A DNA stretch of 64,000 nucleotides from the NCBI RefSeq assembly GCF_007751715.1, contig NZ_CP036292.1:4595339-4659338 (forward strand), in the 5' to 3' direction. Made by a program: the position numbers and the translations under genes. Source of the stretch: Rosistilla oblonga (GTDB taxonomy: Bacteria > Planctomycetota > Planctomycetia > Pirellulales > Pirellulaceae). Positions 43,395 through 52,670 of the stretch are shown here, one piece after another. Below the pieces are notes generated by a model, which was not told where the DNA came from, ran no database searches, and saw nothing but the letters and a program-made list of their open reading frames with translations. The stretch's first letter is position 1, and every line of letters starts with the position of its first letter.

Positions 43395-44705
43395 ATGACC
43401 AAAGTACTCCGAATCATCCGCTCAGCAGCTCTGTTGAGCATCGGCTTGTTCGCTGTTCCCTCCCCCGCCAACGCGCAAACGGACACGTACGAGAGCCCGC
43501 CGATCGATTACCACAAGGCTTCGGTCGACGATCGGATTACTCATTTGTCGGCGAAGATCGAATCGGGCGAACTGCAGCTTCAGTTCGATCGGCAGCACGG
43601 CTATCTGGAGTCGGTGCTCGAAGCGTTAGATGTCCCGATCAGTTCGCAGACGCTCGTTTTTTCGAAGACCAGTTTGCAGCGTTCCCGAATTGCACCGCGG
43701 ACTCCGAGAGCACTTTACTTTAACGACGACGTCTACGTCGGTTGGTGCGTGCGCGGCGATGTGTTGGAGATCGCGGCGACCGATCCACAGCAGGGAGCGA
43801 CCTTCTATACGCTCGAGCAGACCGAATCGAAGCCGCCCAAATTTGTGCGAGATCGCGGCCAATGCCTCTCGTGTCACGCCAGCAGCCGCACCCAATATGT
43901 TCCTGGATATTTGGTCCGCAGCGTCTATCCCGATTCCGATGGCCAACCGATTTTGGGGAGCGGTACGTTCACGACCGACCAGACGAGCCCGTTGGAGGAG
44001 CGTTGGGGTGGATGGTATGTGACGGGGCAGCACGGCACGATGCGGCACATGGGGAACATGCTGTTCAGCGAAGCGGAGAGTCGCGAACCGGAGCTCGACC
44101 GAGGTGCAAATCTGCAAACCCTCGACACGCTGCTATCGACAAACCGCTACCTGTCGCCGCACAGCGATATCGTCGCATTGATGGTCCTTGAACACCAAAC
44201 GCAGATGCACAACGCGATCGCCGCGGCGAACTACGAAACACGTCAAGCGTTGCATCAGTCGTTTCAAATGAACAAGTTTCTGGAACGCGAAGAGGGACAC
44301 ATCAGCGAGAGCGCCAACCGGCGGATCGACGCGTCGGCAGAGCGCGTGCTGCGCTACCTTTTGATGCGTGACGAATTCGAACTGAGCGATCGCGTTGCGG
44401 GCAGCAGCACGTTTGCCAAGGATTTCATGGATCGTGGCATCAAGGATTCCAAGGGGCGTTCGCTCCGCGACCTCGACCTAAAACAACGGCTGTTCCAGTA
44501 CCCGTGCAGCTACCTTATTTACGCTCCCGCGTTTGACGGACTGCCGGATCAAGTCCGCACCCGCGTGCTCGACAAACTTGCGGGCATCCTGCAAGGGACC
44601 GTCGAGTCGCCCGACGACGAACATCTGACGCCAGAAATGCGAAAGCAGATCCTCGAGATTCTCCGCGACACAAAGCCGGAATTTGCCAGTCGGCTGGCCG
44701 GCTAG
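43395..44705 (+). CDS. exported c-type haem protein of unknown function
   Basis: 436 residues. Signal peptide KVLRIIRSAALLSIGLFAVP, then SPANAQ. The haem motif CLSCH (157-161) is in RDRGQCLSCHASSRTQYVPG. The C-terminal half is mostly helical (VALMVLEHQTQMHNAIAAAN, LREDLDLKQRLFQYPCSYL-like). Most of the protein has no domain I recognise. It is transcribed away from the Rrf2 gene through the promoter described at 43234 and may be under its control. It is probably a periplasmic electron-transfer or sensing protein. Confidence 0.75.
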   Translation: MTKVLRIIRSAALLSIGLFAVPSPANAQTDTYESPPIDYHKASVDDRITHLSAKIESGELQLQFDRQHGYLESVLEALDVPISSQTLVFSKTSLQRSRIAPRTPRALYFNDDVYVGWCVRGDVLEIAATDPQQGATFYTLEQTESKPPKFVRDRGQCLSCHASSRTQYVPGYLVRSVYPDSDGQPILGSGTFTTDQTSPLEERWGGWYVTGQHGTMRHMGNMLFSEAESREPELDRGANLQTLDTLLSTNRYLSPHSDIVALMVLEHQTQMHNAIAAANYETRQALHQSFQMNKFLEREEGHISESANRRIDASAERVLRYLLMRDEFELSDRVAGSSTFAKDFMDRGIKDSKGRSLRDLDLKQRLFQYPCSYLIYAPAFDGLPDQVRTRVLDKLAGILQGTVESPDDEHLTPEMRKQILEILRDTKPEFASRLAG

Positions 44706-44848
44706 TCATTGCAATACCAACGGCTCTCCGCACATGCACTTGCTGTAATTTGGCAGCTTCTTTGCTGCAAACCGGCTATCATCGTCAGCTCCCAGGCAGC
44801 CGATACCGTCTCGCCAGCCGCAGTTTGTTTGTTTCGAAAGAGTCAACG

Positions 44849-46060
44849 ATGAAAGAGCTCATCCGATTTGCAGCGATCTTTTTGGCAACGTCGTTAGCAA
44901 TCTCCGGTAACGTCGCCGCTGCGGGGCCACCGATCAAGGTGTTTGTTCTCGCGGGCCAGTCGAACATGGAGGGCCACGCCCGGGTCGAGACGTTTGATTA
45001 CATCGGCGACGATCCCGCAACCGCACCGCTGTTGCAGAAGATGCGGAATGCCGACGGTACACCGCGCGTTTTCGACGACGTGGCGATTTCCTATCTGACC
45101 GGGCTGGGATCGAACAACGGCGAAGGCTTTGGCAAATTGACAGCCGGCTATGGATCGCGGAGAGATCCCGCGCGAGACGGTGGCAAGATCGGCCCCGAGT
45201 TCACCTTTGGGCTGGCGATGGACGAAGCCTTCGATCAACCGGTGCTGATCATCAAAACGGCCTGGGGTGGCAAGTCGCTCTATTACGACTTCCGTCCGCC
45301 GAGCGCTGGCGTCTACCAACGGACGCAGCAGGATATCGATCGCGATCGCAATCCCGAGAGCGGATCGGGGCACTATTACCGATTGATGATCGCACATGTC
45401 GATCGGGTACTCGCGGATATCCAACGCGTCTACCCAGAATACGACACCGAGCAAGGGTATCAGCTAGCCGGATTCGTCTGGTTCCAAGGCTTTAACGACA
45501 TGGTCAACCGGGACGTCTATCCGATCTTGCCAAAAGAGAGTTCCGAAAATCGGTTCGCCAAATACAGCGACTGGATGGCTGATTTCATCCACGATGTTCG
45601 CAAAGACCTCGACGCACCGCGGATGCCGTTTGTGATCGGCGTGATGGGAGTTGGCGGCAGGACGGCGAATCGCGACAATTTGCAGTTCCGCGAAGCGATG
45701 GCGGCCCCTTCGCTGTTGCCGAAGTTCCGCGGCAATGTGACCGCCGTACCGACGGCGCCATTCTGGGACGAACCGTTGGCAGCGATCCAGGAGAAACGCG
45801 ATCGAGTGCGGCAGATGGGCTATCTGTTGCGGACAAAGAACAAGAACCACGCCAATGCCGACGGCTCGATGAGCGAAGCGCAGCAGCGAGAGTACTTAAA
45901 AGAGATGGAAGCAAAGTTGATCACTCCCGCAGAAGCTGCGCTGTGGGATCGAGGTGCCTCCAACGCCGGTTACCATTACCTCGGCTGTGCCAAAACGTTT
46001 GCTCTGATGGGAGTCGCGTTTGCCGACGCGATCCTGCAAATGCCGCCAGCGAACGATTAG
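44849..46060 (+). CDS. sialate O-acetylesterase-type (SASA) secreted esterase
   Basis: 403 residues from the ATG at 44849, which begins a signal peptide (KELIRFAAIFLATSLAISGN). The SASA hallmark VFVLAGQSNMEGH holds the catalytic Ser38. Later blocks are LIIKTAWGGKSLYYDFRPPS, GYQLAGFVWFQGFNDM and GYHYLGCAKTFALMGVAFA (His of the dyad). The family removes O-acetyl groups from glycans (carbohydrate esterase). It is a likely part of the glycan-degrading set of this genome. No linked transporter is seen. Confidence 0.85.
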   Translation: MKELIRFAAIFLATSLAISGNVAAAGPPIKVFVLAGQSNMEGHARVETFDYIGDDPATAPLLQKMRNADGTPRVFDDVAISYLTGLGSNNGEGFGKLTAGYGSRRDPARDGGKIGPEFTFGLAMDEAFDQPVLIIKTAWGGKSLYYDFRPPSAGVYQRTQQDIDRDRNPESGSGHYYRLMIAHVDRVLADIQRVYPEYDTEQGYQLAGFVWFQGFNDMVNRDVYPILPKESSENRFAKYSDWMADFIHDVRKDLDAPRMPFVIGVMGVGGRTANRDNLQFREAMAAPSLLPKFRGNVTAVPTAPFWDEPLAAIQEKRDRVRQMGYLLRTKNKNHANADGSMSEAQQREYLKEMEAKLITPAEAALWDRGASNAGYHYLGCAKTFALMGVAFADAILQMPPAND

Positions 46061-46153
46061 TCACGTCACCACGCGCGATCCCTTCATCTTGACGCGTTGT
46101 AAACAGAAGCGATTCATTCGTTCTGTTTCCGGCTTGATGGATCCGTGCATCTG

Positions 46154-46707
46154 ATGGACCAAGACTCAATCCAGCGGCTCGCCAAGTTTGCTCACGCGTT
46201 CGCAGCGCCGATCTATCGCTCGGTTTCGATTCGACATTCCCGATCGAAGGATATCCTTTCGGGGGAAGGGAGTTTCCGATTTGGCGGCCGTTGGAATCCA
46301 CCCGGACTCCGTGCAATCTACGGCGCGCTTACGCCTGAAGTTGCGATGGCCGAAACGTTGGCAGCCGCTCGCTATCATGCCTAACGGCTCATACCGTGAT
46401 GCCACGGATCTTTGTGGCAATCCATGTCCAGTTGAGTTTCGTTCTCGACCTAACCGCTGCCAACGTGCAGGCCACAGGGCGATTTCGATCCTCCCGATTT
46501 ACACACGTCGATTGGCGGGCCAACGTCGACAAGGGGCAGATGCCCGCGACGCAAGCGATCGGCAGTGCCGCAGCAGCCATCGGCCTGGAGGCGATCCTCG
46601 TTCCGTCCGCTGCGGCAACAAAGGGGCGAAATCTTGTTGTCTTCGTCGATAATTTGGTCGGATCAAGCTTGGTCGAGGTCCTTTCGGCGAACGACCTCGA
46701 GCTTTGA
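46154..46707 (+). pseudogene. RES-domain toxin gene, apparently frameshifted
   Basis: The first part (46154-46384, frame 2) reads PIYRSVSIRHSRSKDILSGE, SFRFGGRWNPPGLRAIYGAL and TPEVAMAETLAAARYHA, then a stop. The second part (about 46384-46707, frame 1) continues as MPRIFVAIHVQLSFVLDLTA and on to the natural C-terminus LSANDLEL. Together they match one RES-domain protein (NAD-degrading toxin of RES-Xre pairs), with the usual GGRWNPPG and acidic helix, so a single reading-frame shift near 46375-46395 is the simplest reading. It could be a true pseudogene, a sequencing error or a programmed shift. The adjacent Xre antitoxin gene is intact. Confidence 0.6.
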
Positions 46708-46732
46708 CTACATGCAAATTTGCATGTAGAAT
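46704..46732 (+). promoter_or_regulatory. antitoxin promoter with embedded palindromic operator
   Basis: -35 TTGACT (46704-46709, over the toxin stop codon), 17 bp spacer, -10 TAGAAT (46727-46732). A perfect 22 bp palindrome (46708-46729, halves CTACATGCAAA and TTTGCATGTAG) fills the whole spacer and touches both boxes. A bound dimer would block RNA polymerase. It is the expected target of the downstream Xre-type antitoxin. Confidence 0.75.
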
Positions 46733-46787
46733 GTACTGTTGGCTCGCGGGCCGTAGGTGGCGATCTCGACAGGCGGAGTTCTCAGAG

Positions 46788-47186
46788 ATGACGAAGAAAA
46801 CACCCAACAATCATTCCACTGCAACTTCGCGTACCGGCGGCTTGGCTATCGTTGAGGATACGCGCGGTCGACGCGCGCTCCAGCTCCGTTCCAAGCTGGG
46901 AATGAGTCGGGAGGTCTTTGCGAGACTAGTCCCCACCTCGGTTCGAAACCTTGCCAGTCTCGAATCGGGACAACCACCTTCGCCGGTGATCCAGAAGAAT
47001 CTAACCGAGTTGCAACGCGTCATTTCCGCTCTGGAAGATGTCGTCAAGCAAGAAGCGATCGGTCCCTGGATGGATCAACCCAATGCTGCCTTTGAAGGTC
47101 TTAAACCGATCGAAGTGATTGAACGAGGCGAGATCGATCGCATCTGGCGAATGCTCTACCAACTGCAAAGCGGTGACGCTTTTTAA
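46788..47186 (+). CDS. Xre/DUF2384-type antitoxin
   Basis: 132 residues from the ATG at 46788. A helix-turn-helix (about 30-75: RRALQLRSKLGMSREVFARL, VPTSVRNLASLESGQ) is followed by a toxin-binding domain of the Xre/MbcA/ParS type (KPIEVIERGEIDRIWRMLYQ). Such antitoxins bind RES toxins and repress their own operon. Here the toxin gene is upstream and the antitoxin has its own promoter, with a 22 bp palindrome between them. The antitoxin looks intact although the toxin frame is broken. Confidence 0.8.
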   Translation: MTKKTPNNHSTATSRTGGLAIVEDTRGRRALQLRSKLGMSREVFARLVPTSVRNLASLESGQPPSPVIQKNLTELQRVISALEDVVKQEAIGPWMDQPNAAFEGLKPIEVIERGEIDRIWRMLYQLQSGDAF

Positions 47187-47200
47187 CGAGTCTCCGAAGC

Positions 47201-48169
47201 TCAGTCGCCCTTCGCGGCATACGTCTGCTTGATCCAGGCGATCGCGGCGTTGTCGACAAGTTCGTGGCCGCCGTCGAACAGGGTTACCGTGGCGCTGCCG
47301 GAGGTCCTACGGAACAACGGCTGCTTCTCACCGAAGCTTGGATCGGAGATCGCCGTTTGCAGATCCGCGGGGACTTTTGCCGTCTGCACGAATTCGCGGA
47401 TTTGTTCTTCGGACAATCGATCCGCGGCTTCGGCGACTTCGTTGAACGCCAGCAGCGAATGGCTGACCGGGACGCTTCCCACATGCCCGTCGCGGATCCC
47501 CGCGTTGATCGACAACCGGACTCCTTTGGCGTCGGCTAGATAGGTCAGCGGCGATCGTTTGCGATACTCTTCGTCGACCTCGGGACTTGTCCCTGGAACG
47601 CCACCACACGACGCGGCGATGTTATTGAAGTAGTTTCGCTTGGCAAGCTTGCACTCGTGATACCACGCGGTCAGATCGGAGATCGGAACCCAAGCCGACG
47701 CGCCCGCCCAGATTTCCGGATGTCGACCAGCCATCAGCAGCGAAGTGTATCCGCCGCCGGAAGTTCCGATCAAATAGACAGCCGACGGATCGATGTTTGC
47801 CGCCGTTTTCGCGTGATCGACGGCGCTGACGATGTCCTGAACGACAAGCTCCGATCCGGTCGCCTCGGGACGGAGATTGGGGCCGCGAAAGTTGGGATGG
47901 ATATAGGCCCACCCCTGCTCGATACACCAAGCTTCGATCTCTTGATGGAGCCGTTGTTTGTAGTCTCCCGACCAACTGTGCAAGGCCACGACCAACGGCA
48001 CCGCAGATTCCGAATCGGGCGAATAGAACATCGCCGGCTGCTCGGTTTTGTCCGCCGAACTGAGATAACGAATCTCGCTCGCCTTCTGTCCGCAAACGAT
48101 TTGCGGGTTGGTGACAGAGACGAGCAACAAGCACAACAACAGCGACGCGATTTTCATGATGGAGATCAA
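47201..48169 (-). CDS. exported alpha/beta hydrolase (prolyl-oligopeptidase-like)
   Basis: 322 residues. Signal segment KIASLLLCLLLVSVTNPQIV, with Met5 an alternative start. Alpha/beta hydrolase marks: VVALHSWSGDYKQRL (oxyanion strand), YIHPNFRGPNLRPEATG, nucleophile elbow LIGTSGGGYTSLLM (Ser in GTSGG), and FDGGHELVDNAAI (catalytic His near the end). This matches peptidase-S9-like or acyl-esterase-type secreted hydrolases. The substrate is not clear. It converges with the antitoxin gene, 14 bp apart. Confidence 0.75.
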   Translation of the reverse strand: MISIMKIASLLLCLLLVSVTNPQIVCGQKASEIRYLSSADKTEQPAMFYSPDSESAVPLVVALHSWSGDYKQRLHQEIEAWCIEQGWAYIHPNFRGPNLRPEATGSELVVQDIVSAVDHAKTAANIDPSAVYLIGTSGGGYTSLLMAGRHPEIWAGASAWVPISDLTAWYHECKLAKRNYFNNIAASCGGVPGTSPEVDEEYRKRSPLTYLADAKGVRLSINAGIRDGHVGSVPVSHSLLAFNEVAEAADRLSEEQIREFVQTAKVPADLQTAISDPSFGEKQPLFRRTSGSATVTLFDGGHELVDNAAIAWIKQTYAAKGD

Positions 48170-48400
48170 AGTGAGTTCGATTATCTAGTCCAGGCCCGCT
48201 GTGGGCGATCCGACGCCTATCATATATCAACTGACGTGGCCGATCCTCCGCGGAACGATACGACACTCAAAAATTGCAACGACGAAATGCAATGGCAAGC
48301 GTCGCGGGCTGCTCGACAAGCACCCTGTCACGCCGATCCGACATCGGTAAAGATTAGCCGGACCCAACGCAACTCATTCTCGATTACTATTTGAAACGCC

Positions 48401-49294
48401 ATGGATGAAATCGTTTATTACGATCGGTACCGCAAGGAAAACTGCGTAGAGAAAGTCTATGGAGACAAGGCGTTGCGATGGACCTACGGGACGGTTGCCG
48501 GACGCATCTCGCTGAACCTCCTGGTCAAACGAGCTTTGTTTTCGCATTGGTACGGATGGCGGATGGATCGCCCAGCGACGCGGCAGAAGATACCGGCGTT
48601 CATCCAAGACTATCAACTCGACGCGTCCGAGTTCGCTCGCGACGTCGATGAGTTCGCAAATTTCAACGAGTTCTTCTTTCGAGAACTGAAACCCTCCGCT
48701 CGGCCGATCGATCCCGACCCTGCCGCTGCCGTCTTCCCCGCCGATGGCCGGCATCTCTGCATCCCCGACCTCTCCCAGGCGGAAGGGCTGTTCGTCAAAG
48801 GTGAAACGTTCGACCTCGGATCGCTGTTGAAGGATCCGGCGTTGGCCGATCGATACGCCAACGGCAGCCTCCTACTATCCCGATTGTGCCCCGTCGATTA
48901 TCACCGATTCCACTTCCCCGCCGCCGGCGTACCGGGACCGACGCGGTTGATCAATGGACCGCTCTATTCGGTCAACCCGATCGCTTTGTGTCAAAACATC
49001 CAGATCTTGGCGACCAACAAGCGGTGCATCACCGAACTGGAAACCGAAGCGTTTGGCACCGTCTTGGTGCTGGAGATCGGAGCGACTTGCGTGGGCAGCA
49101 TCTGCCAAACCTACACCAGCGGTACCGAAGTAGCCAAAGGGAGCGAGAAGGGCTACTTCCGCTTCGGCGGTTCTTCGACGATCACGATCTTTCCCGCCGG
49201 ACGAATCCGATTCGACCAAGACCTGATCGAAAACTCACAGCAGCATCGTGAGCTCTACGCGCGTGTCGGTGACCACCTTGGGACCGCCAGCTAA
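48401..49294 (+). CDS. psd: phosphatidylserine decarboxylase proenzyme
   Basis: 297 residues. It makes phosphatidylethanolamine by pyruvoyl-dependent decarboxylation of phosphatidylserine. The decarboxylase fold is seen at FNEFFFRELKPSARPIDPDP, VFPADGRHLCIPDLSQ, LCPVDYHRFHFPAAGVPG and VLVLEIGATCVGSICQTY. The self-cleavage site lies in RFGGSSTITIFPAGR, where cleavage before Ser forms the pyruvoyl group. No phosphatidylserine synthase is in the window. The call is secure from the motif set. Confidence 0.9.
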   Translation: MDEIVYYDRYRKENCVEKVYGDKALRWTYGTVAGRISLNLLVKRALFSHWYGWRMDRPATRQKIPAFIQDYQLDASEFARDVDEFANFNEFFFRELKPSARPIDPDPAAAVFPADGRHLCIPDLSQAEGLFVKGETFDLGSLLKDPALADRYANGSLLLSRLCPVDYHRFHFPAAGVPGPTRLINGPLYSVNPIALCQNIQILATNKRCITELETEAFGTVLVLEIGATCVGSICQTYTSGTEVAKGSEKGYFRFGGSSTITIFPAGRIRFDQDLIENSQQHRELYARVGDHLGTAS

Positions 49295-49590
49295 GAACCG
49301 GCTCCCGCGGCTTCCAACTCGCGAATCTCTCCGCTGGCGACTAGGCAACGCAGCTCAGCTGAATCGGGAGCGCTCGATTCTCGTTGGTCGGTCTACGCCC
49401 AGGCGGCGTTTCTGCTAAACGCCGCTTCCGCCAAATCGCGGAAACGGTTTGGCTTTCTCACGCCTGCGTACACGCTATCGACAAGCAGGCGCGTTTGTAG
49501 CGGCTGATCGGATTCTGGTTTGCTAGCGTGCACCCGTCCGGCCGATAGATCTATTTGGCCGAAGATCTCGCGAGTTGATTTGCGTGGTCG
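49295..49590. other. gap after psd with a strong hairpin
   Basis: No gene. A perfect 9 bp hairpin, GCGGCGTTT-CTGCT-AAACGCCGC (49403-49425), lies in it, with no U-run after it. It could end transcription of psd by a different mechanism or be part of an unknown RNA. Confidence 0.4.
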
Positions 49591-51633
49591 ATGCCCAACA
49601 TCAGCCTTTCACGATCGGGAATTGTCACTCAAACCGGCTCGCCCAGACGCATGGAAACCCTTTGTCCAAACGAACCGTTCCGCTTTTCGGCGCAGACTCC
49701 TTCGGGGTCTGCCGCCGCAAATGCGTCGAGCGAGGACTTGGTCCATCAGACCCGGCGTGAAATTCAGCTGTTGGTGCGGGAAGCGTCCGACCTGGTGCAC
49801 AGCTGCCGCGACGCAAAGGCGTTCTGGCCTGCGTTCCTCGACCGCGTGCAACGCGCGACCGCCGCCAATTCGGTCAGTCTGTGGCAGTTGAACAACGATC
49901 TGCCTACCGAACTGCAACGTGTCGGTCGGCCTGCTGTTCCGGAATCCGATACGTTTTCGGTTCGCTGCCACGCTCATCTTGTCGGCGAAGTTGCCTTTCG
50001 GGCTGAACCGGTTCTGGTCCCTCCGACCAGCGAAGCCACCGAACCGGACGAAGCTGCCAACACCACCGATTCACTGGCCGTCCTGGTGCCAATTTTGGTC
50101 GATGGCAAGAGCGAAGCGGTATTGGAGGTTTTGATGCCGACCGGCGGCGGGCTGGCGACGCAGCGTGGCTACCTGCGGTTTGCGGCGCAGATGGGCGATC
50201 TGGCGGGCGAGTTTTTACGTACCGAGACGTTACGTCAAGTTCGTCAGGACCAACAGGATTGGATTCGATTGGGTCACAACGTCGCTGGCTTACATCGCTC
50301 GTTGGCCTTTGATGACACAGCGGCAGCGATCGTCGATGTCGCTGCGGCGACGTTTGAGATCGATCGTGTCAGTCTGCTACAACGCGACGGCAACCACTGG
50401 AATGTTGTTGCGATCAGCGGCGTTCCCGATTTCGACAGCCACGCCCCAACCGTCAAAGCCTTGAGCGGATATGTGCAACATCGCCGGCAAACCGACGAAG
50501 GAGCGATCTGGCCCGTCGAATCGATCGACGAAGCGTCGGACATCATCCCCGTCGTCGGCCTCCTGCCGCTGGGCCCCTCGAGCTCGTTGTTGTTGCAATC
50601 GACCGGCGGTCCGCTCTCGCCAGCTGAACGGAAACGCTGGCTCGCCTTTGCCGACCACGCGACGTCGGCGTGGAACAACACCGACCGCTTTGAATCGATC
50701 CCCTATGCATCGCTGCAATCGCAGCTGTTCACCGCCGGGGGCCGCGTCGAGGGATCACGCCGCACGCTGATCGTCGCCGTGTTGATCGCGATGTTGTTGT
50801 CGGCGGTCGCCATGATTCCGGTGCCGTTGATCGTATCGGCTGAAGGAAAGTTGGAACCGGTCGACAAGCAGATCGTCTACGCACCGCGCGACGCGATGGT
50901 TTCGAAGGTCCTTGTCGCCCACGGTGATCACGTGCAACCGGGAGACATCCTGGCGGAGTTGATCGATCCGCAATTGGATCAACAAATCGACGATTGTTTG
51001 GGACAACAAAACGTACTTGAACAGCGGGATCGCGAGCTCAAAGCGTTGATGATCTCGATGGCTGGCAAGTCGAGCGAAGAACGCGAGCGGATCGAGGGGG
51101 AATTTAAAGTCGTCCAACAAAAGCGGGACGGCATCGCGCGGCAGATCCGCTTGCTGCAAACGCAGCGTACCGGACTGACTCTCCGCGCCGCTCAAGCCGG
51201 CCAGGTGATCGGATGGCGGATCCAACAGGAACTTGCCGATCGTCCGGTTCGCCGCAGCCAACAACTGCTGCAAGTTGTCGATCCCGACGGACGTTGGGTC
51301 GTCCGCGCGTCGGTTCCTCAGGAACGAATCGATCATGTTTTGCGAGCTGTCGACGGCAGCGACAAACCTGTCGACGCCCAAGTTGTCTTTCGATCGTTCC
51401 CCAACCAACCAATCAACGGCAACCTGCAAAACGTCGGTTTGGCCGCCTTGACTGCCGAATCGGAACCCGCGACGGGGATGGCGGAAGTTGCAATCGAGAC
51501 CGCCGACCTGCCGATTCGCCAGCCCGGTGCAATCGCAACCGTCGCAATCCCTTGCGGGCAAGAAGCTTTGGTCTACGTCGCCTTCCAAGATTTGATCCGG
51601 GCGGTCTCCGAAGCGATCGGTGTTTATCTGTAG
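49591..51633 (+). CDS. GAF-HlyD fusion membrane protein (adaptor-like)
   Basis: 680 residues; a start at 49651 (ATG) is also possible. The N-terminal half carries a GAF-like sensory fold (about 228-360: AGLHRSLAFDDTAAAIVDVA, ATFEIDRVSLLQRDGNHWNV). One membrane helix follows (about 392-416, LIVAVLIAMLLSAVAMIPVP), then a periplasmic HlyD/lipoyl-like adaptor (KQIVYAPRDAMVSKVLVAHG, VQPGDILAELIDPQL). The adaptor has a coiled stretch and a second lipoyl half (LRAAQAGQVIGWRIQQELAD). It is the first of three colinear genes (next gene 6 bp away). The GAF part suggests control by a small ligand. Transport substrate unknown. Confidence 0.75.
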   Translation: MPNISLSRSGIVTQTGSPRRMETLCPNEPFRFSAQTPSGSAAANASSEDLVHQTRREIQLLVREASDLVHSCRDAKAFWPAFLDRVQRATAANSVSLWQLNNDLPTELQRVGRPAVPESDTFSVRCHAHLVGEVAFRAEPVLVPPTSEATEPDEAANTTDSLAVLVPILVDGKSEAVLEVLMPTGGGLATQRGYLRFAAQMGDLAGEFLRTETLRQVRQDQQDWIRLGHNVAGLHRSLAFDDTAAAIVDVAAATFEIDRVSLLQRDGNHWNVVAISGVPDFDSHAPTVKALSGYVQHRRQTDEGAIWPVESIDEASDIIPVVGLLPLGPSSSLLLQSTGGPLSPAERKRWLAFADHATSAWNNTDRFESIPYASLQSQLFTAGGRVEGSRRTLIVAVLIAMLLSAVAMIPVPLIVSAEGKLEPVDKQIVYAPRDAMVSKVLVAHGDHVQPGDILAELIDPQLDQQIDDCLGQQNVLEQRDRELKALMISMAGKSSEERERIEGEFKVVQQKRDGIARQIRLLQTQRTGLTLRAAQAGQVIGWRIQQELADRPVRRSQQLLQVVDPDGRWVVRASVPQERIDHVLRAVDGSDKPVDAQVVFRSFPNQPINGNLQNVGLAALTAESEPATGMAEVAIETADLPIRQPGAIATVAIPCGQEALVYVAFQDLIRAVSEAIGVYL

Positions 51634-51639
51634 GTTCAA

Positions 51640-52668
51640 ATGACAGACCCTCAAGCGGTAGGCTCAATGCAACAACATCTCTTCAACCTCAAACGGCGGC
51701 TCATCAACATCCACGAGACACAACACATTCACGCACCGTCGCAACCGCAGTCACGGCCCAGACGCACTGCGTTTTTCAAGCTGTCGCTTGGACTGTTGGG
51801 GTTCGCCGTGGCGCTTGCGGTGTCGCCCGCCAACGCTCAGCCCACGTCGACACTGATCGTCGTTGAAGACTGCGCTGTCCGGTTTGCAGAAGAGATTCGC
51901 GTTCCGGCGGTCGAAGCGGGACGTGTTGTCGAAGTCAAAGTGAAGTTGAACGACACGGTTGCCGCGGGACATTCGATCGCCCGACAAGATGATGCTGCGG
52001 CATTGTTGCGTCGTCGAGCAGCCGTTTGGCAACAGACCGCGGCGAGGGAGGAGACTAGCGACGAGGTCGACCTCGATTACGCCAAGGCGTTGTACGCTGA
52101 AGCGGTGGCGCAGCGAGACGCCGACAAAGGGATCTATCAAAAAGGGGGCGGATCGCTGCGAACGGTGCGACAAAGCGAACTAGGCGTCGAACGGGCGAGG
52201 CTGGAGATCGCACGAGCTGAGAAGGCGTTGCGACTTGCGCAAATCCAATACGAACTGCGATCGGCGGAGCTGTCGGCGATCGATGACCAACTGGAACGCT
52301 TGCAAATCAAGTCGCCGATCGCTGGAGTGATCCTGTCGATCGAACGGCGAGCCGGGGAATGGATCAAAGAGGGAGAGACGATCGCGACGGTCGCGCGGAT
52401 GGATCAACTGCGAATCGACGCCTTCCTTTCCGCCCAACAACTGCCGCAACAACAAGCGGTTGGCTCACCCGTCAGCGTTGTCTGGCAGAACGCAGGACAA
52501 ACACATCAGTTAAGCGGTGTGATCGATTCGGTCGACCCGCAGATTTTGACCGGGCAGCGTTATCGACTGCATGCGACGATCGATAACAAACGGCTGGGCA
52601 ACTCGTGGCTGCTGTTGCCGGGAACCGAAGTTGAAATGCGGGTCCATCCGCCACAGAGAGGCCGCTGA
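51640..52668 (+). CDS. HlyD-type periplasmic adaptor protein
   Basis: 342 residues with an export segment at about 48-65 (KLSLGLLGFAVALAVSPANA). A lipoyl/barrel-sandwich first half follows (VRFAEEIRVPAVEAGRVVEV, LNDTVAAGHSIARQDD). Next come a long helical hairpin (KALYAEAVAQRDADKGIYQK, RARLEIARAEKALRLAQIQY), then the second lipoyl half (LQIKSPIAGVILSIERRAGE) and beta-barrel. This is the layout of RND/ABC export adaptors. It sits between the GAF-HlyD gene and the M50 gene with only a few bases between them. No RND pump or ABC transporter is adjacent. Confidence 0.8.
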   Translation: MTDPQAVGSMQQHLFNLKRRLINIHETQHIHAPSQPQSRPRRTAFFKLSLGLLGFAVALAVSPANAQPTSTLIVVEDCAVRFAEEIRVPAVEAGRVVEVKVKLNDTVAAGHSIARQDDAAALLRRRAAVWQQTAAREETSDEVDLDYAKALYAEAVAQRDADKGIYQKGGGSLRTVRQSELGVERARLEIARAEKALRLAQIQYELRSAELSAIDDQLERLQIKSPIAGVILSIERRAGEWIKEGETIATVARMDQLRIDAFLSAQQLPQQQAVGSPVSVVWQNAGQTHQLSGVIDSVDPQILTGQRYRLHATIDNKRLGNSWLLLPGTEVEMRVHPPQRGR

Positions 52669-52670
52669 AG

